DNA of 8,029 nucleotides. It comes from Armatimonadota bacterium (GTDB lineage: Bacteria; Armatimonadota; Hebobacteria; CAIYQO01). The notes beneath the pieces are model-generated. The model searched no databases and was not told where the DNA came from. It saw nothing but the letters and a program-made list of their open reading frames with translations. The stretch spans positions 308 to 8,336 of the forward strand of contig JAKIYB010000112.1 of NCBI GenBank assembly GCA_022708765.1, written 5' to 3'. The translations under genes were made by a program, and so were the position numbers. Shown piece by piece: positions 6,323 to 8,029 of this stretch; position 1 is the stretch's first letter, and the number at the start of each line of letters is the position of its first letter.

Positions 6323-6976
6323 ATGGTGAAAACCCCAAAAGGTGAACGGCCGAAGCACGACTCCTGGCATTTGTTTGGTTGCGCCTTGCTGTGCTTCGTT
6401 GTCTTCGTAGCCATGATATTCAAGCCGATACTCGGCGTCGGCATTATTCTCGTATTGATTTTATTTTCAGTATTCTACGTAAAGTTCATCTCTCGACCAA
6501 ATCCAGAAGTCATGGCTGAATACGCCCTATATGAGTCAATCCTTGCCGAAACGAATTCATTGCCATACGATGATGTTCGCACAACTGTTGAAGCGCTGCT
6601 CGATGGTGTTGACGTTTTCCAAATTCAACACGCAGAGACACCACTGGTTAATCTGGAACAGTATCCGCCTTCAATTCGAAGATTGTTCTCACGATACGCT
6701 TGCATCAGCATTTATGAGTTATCCATCGGCACTGATTTACCAGAAAAGTTATGGGGAGAAGATCCGGTTGTGGAATTTATCGTGCGCGAACCGTATCAGT
6801 TGATCGGCACCGATTATTATATTGACGGTGACGGCGCACCAATCGTCGTGAAAGATGGTGAAGAGGCAGTCTATACACTGGAAACTTCTGACGAACCCGA
6901 TCCAGGGGAGCAGTTCATCAGCCCGTCAATCTACCATCTGCTCCTCACCCGCGCCCGATTCGTACAGAAAAGCTGA
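6323..6976 (+). CDS. Two-TM membrane protein of unknown function with a soluble C-terminal domain
   Basis: This 217-residue protein is not one I recognise. The first 14 residues are polar and basic (K3, K6, R9, K11). Residues 15-33 and 36-55 are hydrophobic and would form a membrane hairpin with a very short KP turn, leaving both ends in the cytoplasm by the positive-inside rule. The remaining 160 residues are soluble and acidic. They contain YPPSIRRLFSRYACISIYEL and, later, GTDYYIDGDGAPIVVKDGEE followed by SPSIYHLLLTR. The latter faintly recalls the strand-turn-strand and final helix of SUKH/SMI1-type domains, but this is too weak to assign. I chose ATG 6323 over ATG 6302 because GGAAG (6312-6316) is correctly spaced before it and 6302 lies in the hairpin. 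Base composition is clearly more AT-rich than in serA or the TPR gene, consistent with recent acquisition. No promoter of its own was seen. Confidence 0.75.
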   Translation: MVKTPKGERPKHDSWHLFGCALLCFVVFVAMIFKPILGVGIILVLILFSVFYVKFISRPNPEVMAEYALYESILAETNSLPYDDVRTTVEALLDGVDVFQIQHAETPLVNLEQYPPSIRRLFSRYACISIYELSIGTDLPEKLWGEDPVVEFIVREPYQLIGTDYYIDGDGAPIVVKDGEEAVYTLETSDEPDPGEQFISPSIYHLLLTRARFVQKS

Positions 6977-7024
6977 CAGACCATCGCAACCGCCTGTAAA
7001 TCGAACACGCCCAATCCTACTTCA

Positions 7025-7049
7025 AGTGCTAATCTACCCCACAAGCACT
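7025..7049 (+). repeat. Inverted repeat upstream of the TPR gene
   Basis: AGTGCT (7025-7030) and AGCACT (7044-7049) are perfect inverted copies 13 bases apart, about 50 bases after the preceding stop and just before the ribosome site of the TPR gene. It could be an operator or a weak hairpin. No U-run and no clear promoter boxes accompany it. Confidence 0.25.
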
Positions 7050-7069
7050 ACGCGAGGAGGGGAACGATA

Positions 7070-7777
7070 ATGCGGAAGTGGGGGAAACGGCGGATCGTCG
7101 GGTGGGCGCTGGGAACCATCGCAGCAATAGCGCTCTTCACCGGGTTTGTCGTCTGGTTGGGGCAATCGGAGTATCGTCAGGGGATGAGTCATGCAAAGGC
7201 AGGACGGCATCGGCAGTCGGTGGGCGCCTTCAGCAGGGCGCACATTCTGCGGCCGACGGATCCCTGGGTGCTGACGGGCCGGGGCATCGCCAATCGTGAG
7301 TTAAAGAATTACGATCTGGCGCTGCGTGATTTCGATGCAGCGCTGCGCCTGCTGAAAGGCAGGCATGACACGCGCGTCACCGCCATCTACTGCGCTCGTG
7401 CCGACGCCTATCATCAGATGGGGCGCTACGCGAAGGCCATTTCCGACTACGCCCGCGCGGTGAAGCTTGACCCGACCGATGCCCGCGCCTGCAACAACCT
7501 GGCCTGGTTGCTGGCCACCTGCCGCGAACCGCAACTCCGCAGGGGCGACCTGGCGATGAAGTTCGCTATCGCCGCCAATGCGCGCACCGGCTGGAAAAAT
7601 CCGAGTTATCTGGACACGCTGGCCGCCGCCTGCGCCACCGCGGGCAAGCCGGCGGAGGCGGCTCGCTGGGCGCGGACCGCCGCCGCGCGTACCACCAACG
7701 CCGCCGCGAAGACGGCTCTCCTCCGCCGCGCCAAACAGTTTGAGGAAGGCAAGGTCATCGTCGAGACGAAGATGTAG
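7070..7777 (+). CDS. Membrane-anchored TPR-repeat protein
   Basis: A 235-residue protein with a basic N-terminus (RKWGKRR) and one hydrophobic segment (residues 9-31) that acts as a signal anchor; the bulk would be outside the cytoplasm. Tetratricopeptide repeats follow at about 33-66, 67-100 (GRGIANRELKNYDLALRDFDAAL) and 104-137 (ARADAYHQMGRYAKAISDYA). A degenerate fourth lies at about 180-210 (YLDTLAAACATAGKPAEAARWA). Between the third and fourth, NNLAWLLATC (142-151) and GWKNPSYLDTLAAA form a signature seen in many Planctomycetes, Verrucomicrobia and Armatimonadota TPR proteins. TPRs serve as protein-protein docking surfaces, and no enzymatic domain is present, so the partner is unknown. 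The ATG has a strong GAGGAGGGG ribosome site (7054-7062). GC content returns to the level of serA. The next gene is a lipoprotein on the same strand, so an envelope role is plausible but inferred. Confidence 0.85.
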   Translation: MRKWGKRRIVGWALGTIAAIALFTGFVVWLGQSEYRQGMSHAKAGRHRQSVGAFSRAHILRPTDPWVLTGRGIANRELKNYDLALRDFDAALRLLKGRHDTRVTAIYCARADAYHQMGRYAKAISDYARAVKLDPTDARACNNLAWLLATCREPQLRRGDLAMKFAIAANARTGWKNPSYLDTLAAACATAGKPAEAARWARTAAARTTNAAAKTALLRRAKQFEEGKVIVETKM

Positions 7778-7802
7778 CGCATAATCATACGGATGTGAAA
7801 CA

Positions 7803-7816
7803 ACACGCCTCCGTGT
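7803..7816 (+). terminator. Short hairpin after the TPR gene
   Basis: ACACG (7803-7807) and CGTGT (7812-7816) form a 5-bp stem with a CCTC tetraloop 26 bases after the TPR stop. There is no U-run, so this is a weak candidate. The loop bases also form part of a CCTCCG that can pair with the downstream ribosome site. Confidence 0.2.
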
Positions 7817-7826
7817 GGTGTCAGAG

Positions 7827-7834
7827 TATACAAT
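7827..7834 (+). promoter_or_regulatory. Possible -10 element for the lipoprotein gene
   Basis: TATACAAT contains a good -10 (TACAAT at 7829-7834 or TATACA at 7827-7832), 24-26 bases before the GTG start. No convincing -35 lies 16-18 bases upstream. The lipoprotein may instead be cotranscribed with the TPR gene, which ends only 80 bases before it. Confidence 0.3.
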
Positions 7835-7857
7835 CTAACCCCTCGCGGAGGTTTTTC

Positions 7858-8029
7858 GTGCTGCGTTACCTCGTTTTGTCTCTGTTCTGCGTCCTCGGGT
7901 TGGCGGCCTGCGCCGGTCAGCGCCAACTCCAACTCACGGAGTGGGCCGACCGCGACTGGCCGCGCAAGCTGCTCAACTACGACCTGACCTGCCATCCGGG
8001 TGAATTCAAACCTGGCCAGGTGGCGGTGG
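7858..8029 (+). CDS. Predicted lipoprotein, N-terminal 57 residues (3' truncated by window)
   Basis: The frame starts at GTG 7858 behind GGAGG (7847-7851, 6-base spacing) and is still open at the window end. The first 18 residues, MLRYLVLSLFCVLGLAAC, are a lipoprotein signal peptide: one Arg, a hydrophobic core and the lipobox LAAC with the lipidated Cys at position 18. The mature start is AGQRQLQLTEWADRDWPRKL, followed by NYDLTCHPGEFKPGQVAV. Residue +2 is Ala rather than Asp, so by the E. coli rule it would go to the outer membrane; whether that rule holds in this organism is unknown. I do not recognise the mature domain, and only about 40 residues are visible. An LptE-like partner for the LptD-like protein can be neither supported nor excluded. 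Confidence 0.78.
   Translation, partial: MLRYLVLSLFCVLGLAACAGQRQLQLTEWADRDWPRKLLNYDLTCHPGEFKPGQVAV

Noticed and set aside
7841..7856. Intrinsic terminator CCTC-GCG-GAGG-TTTTT
   Set aside because: The stem is only 4 bp with a 3-nt loop, and GGAGG is the well-spaced SD of the lipoprotein. I treat it primarily as a ribosome site, with attenuation only as a hypothesis.
1..8029. Mobile element, CRISPR array, tRNA or phage module
   Set aside because: No transposase, integrase, terminal repeats, spaced direct repeats or tRNA-like cloverleaf were seen on either strand.

Overview
The window reads as high-GC chromosome from a diderm (outer-membrane-bearing) bacterium. The clues are an LptD-type outer-membrane barrel, a predicted lipoprotein, and a TPR protein with an NNLAWLLAT...GWKNPSYLDTLAAA signature that I associate with Planctomycetes, Verrucomicrobia and Armatimonadota. 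Armatimonadota or a PVC-related lineage is my best guess. This is inference: no rRNA or other phylogenetic marker is present.

Layout. Positions 1-1851 hold the C-terminal 616 residues of an LptD-like protein whose N-terminus lies outside the window. After 23 bases comes a glycoside hydrolase family 4 enzyme (1875-3194), probably a 6-phospho-beta-glucosidase, apparently in the same transcript. A good sigma70-type promoter (3212-3240) then drives cysE, serine O-acetyltransferase (3297-3932). Facing cysE on the minus strand is a small two-TM protein gene (3970-4455). Its reading frame is interrupted by one in-frame TGA, but conserved-looking coding sequence continues for 42 codons after it. This gene and serA (4623-6248, 3-phosphoglycerate dehydrogenase) diverge from one control region. 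There the -10 elements of both promoters overlap inside a 20-bp inverted repeat. The serA mRNA would carry a leader of about 114 nt able to fold into nested GC-rich helices.

Downstream of serA a 10-bp hairpin precedes an AT-richer orphan gene for a two-TM protein of unknown function (6323-6976). A membrane-anchored TPR protein follows (7070-7777), then the start of a predicted lipoprotein (7858 to the window end).

Functional links. SerA makes the serine precursor that, once converted to serine, is acetylated by CysE on the way to cysteine, so two steps of serine/cysteine synthesis sit within 3 kb, although in separate transcripts. The remaining genes are envelope-related or unknown. No mobile element, CRISPR array, tRNA or rRNA was seen. 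I found no clear new multi-gene system. The most unusual items are the UGA-interrupted gene and the serA control region and leader.
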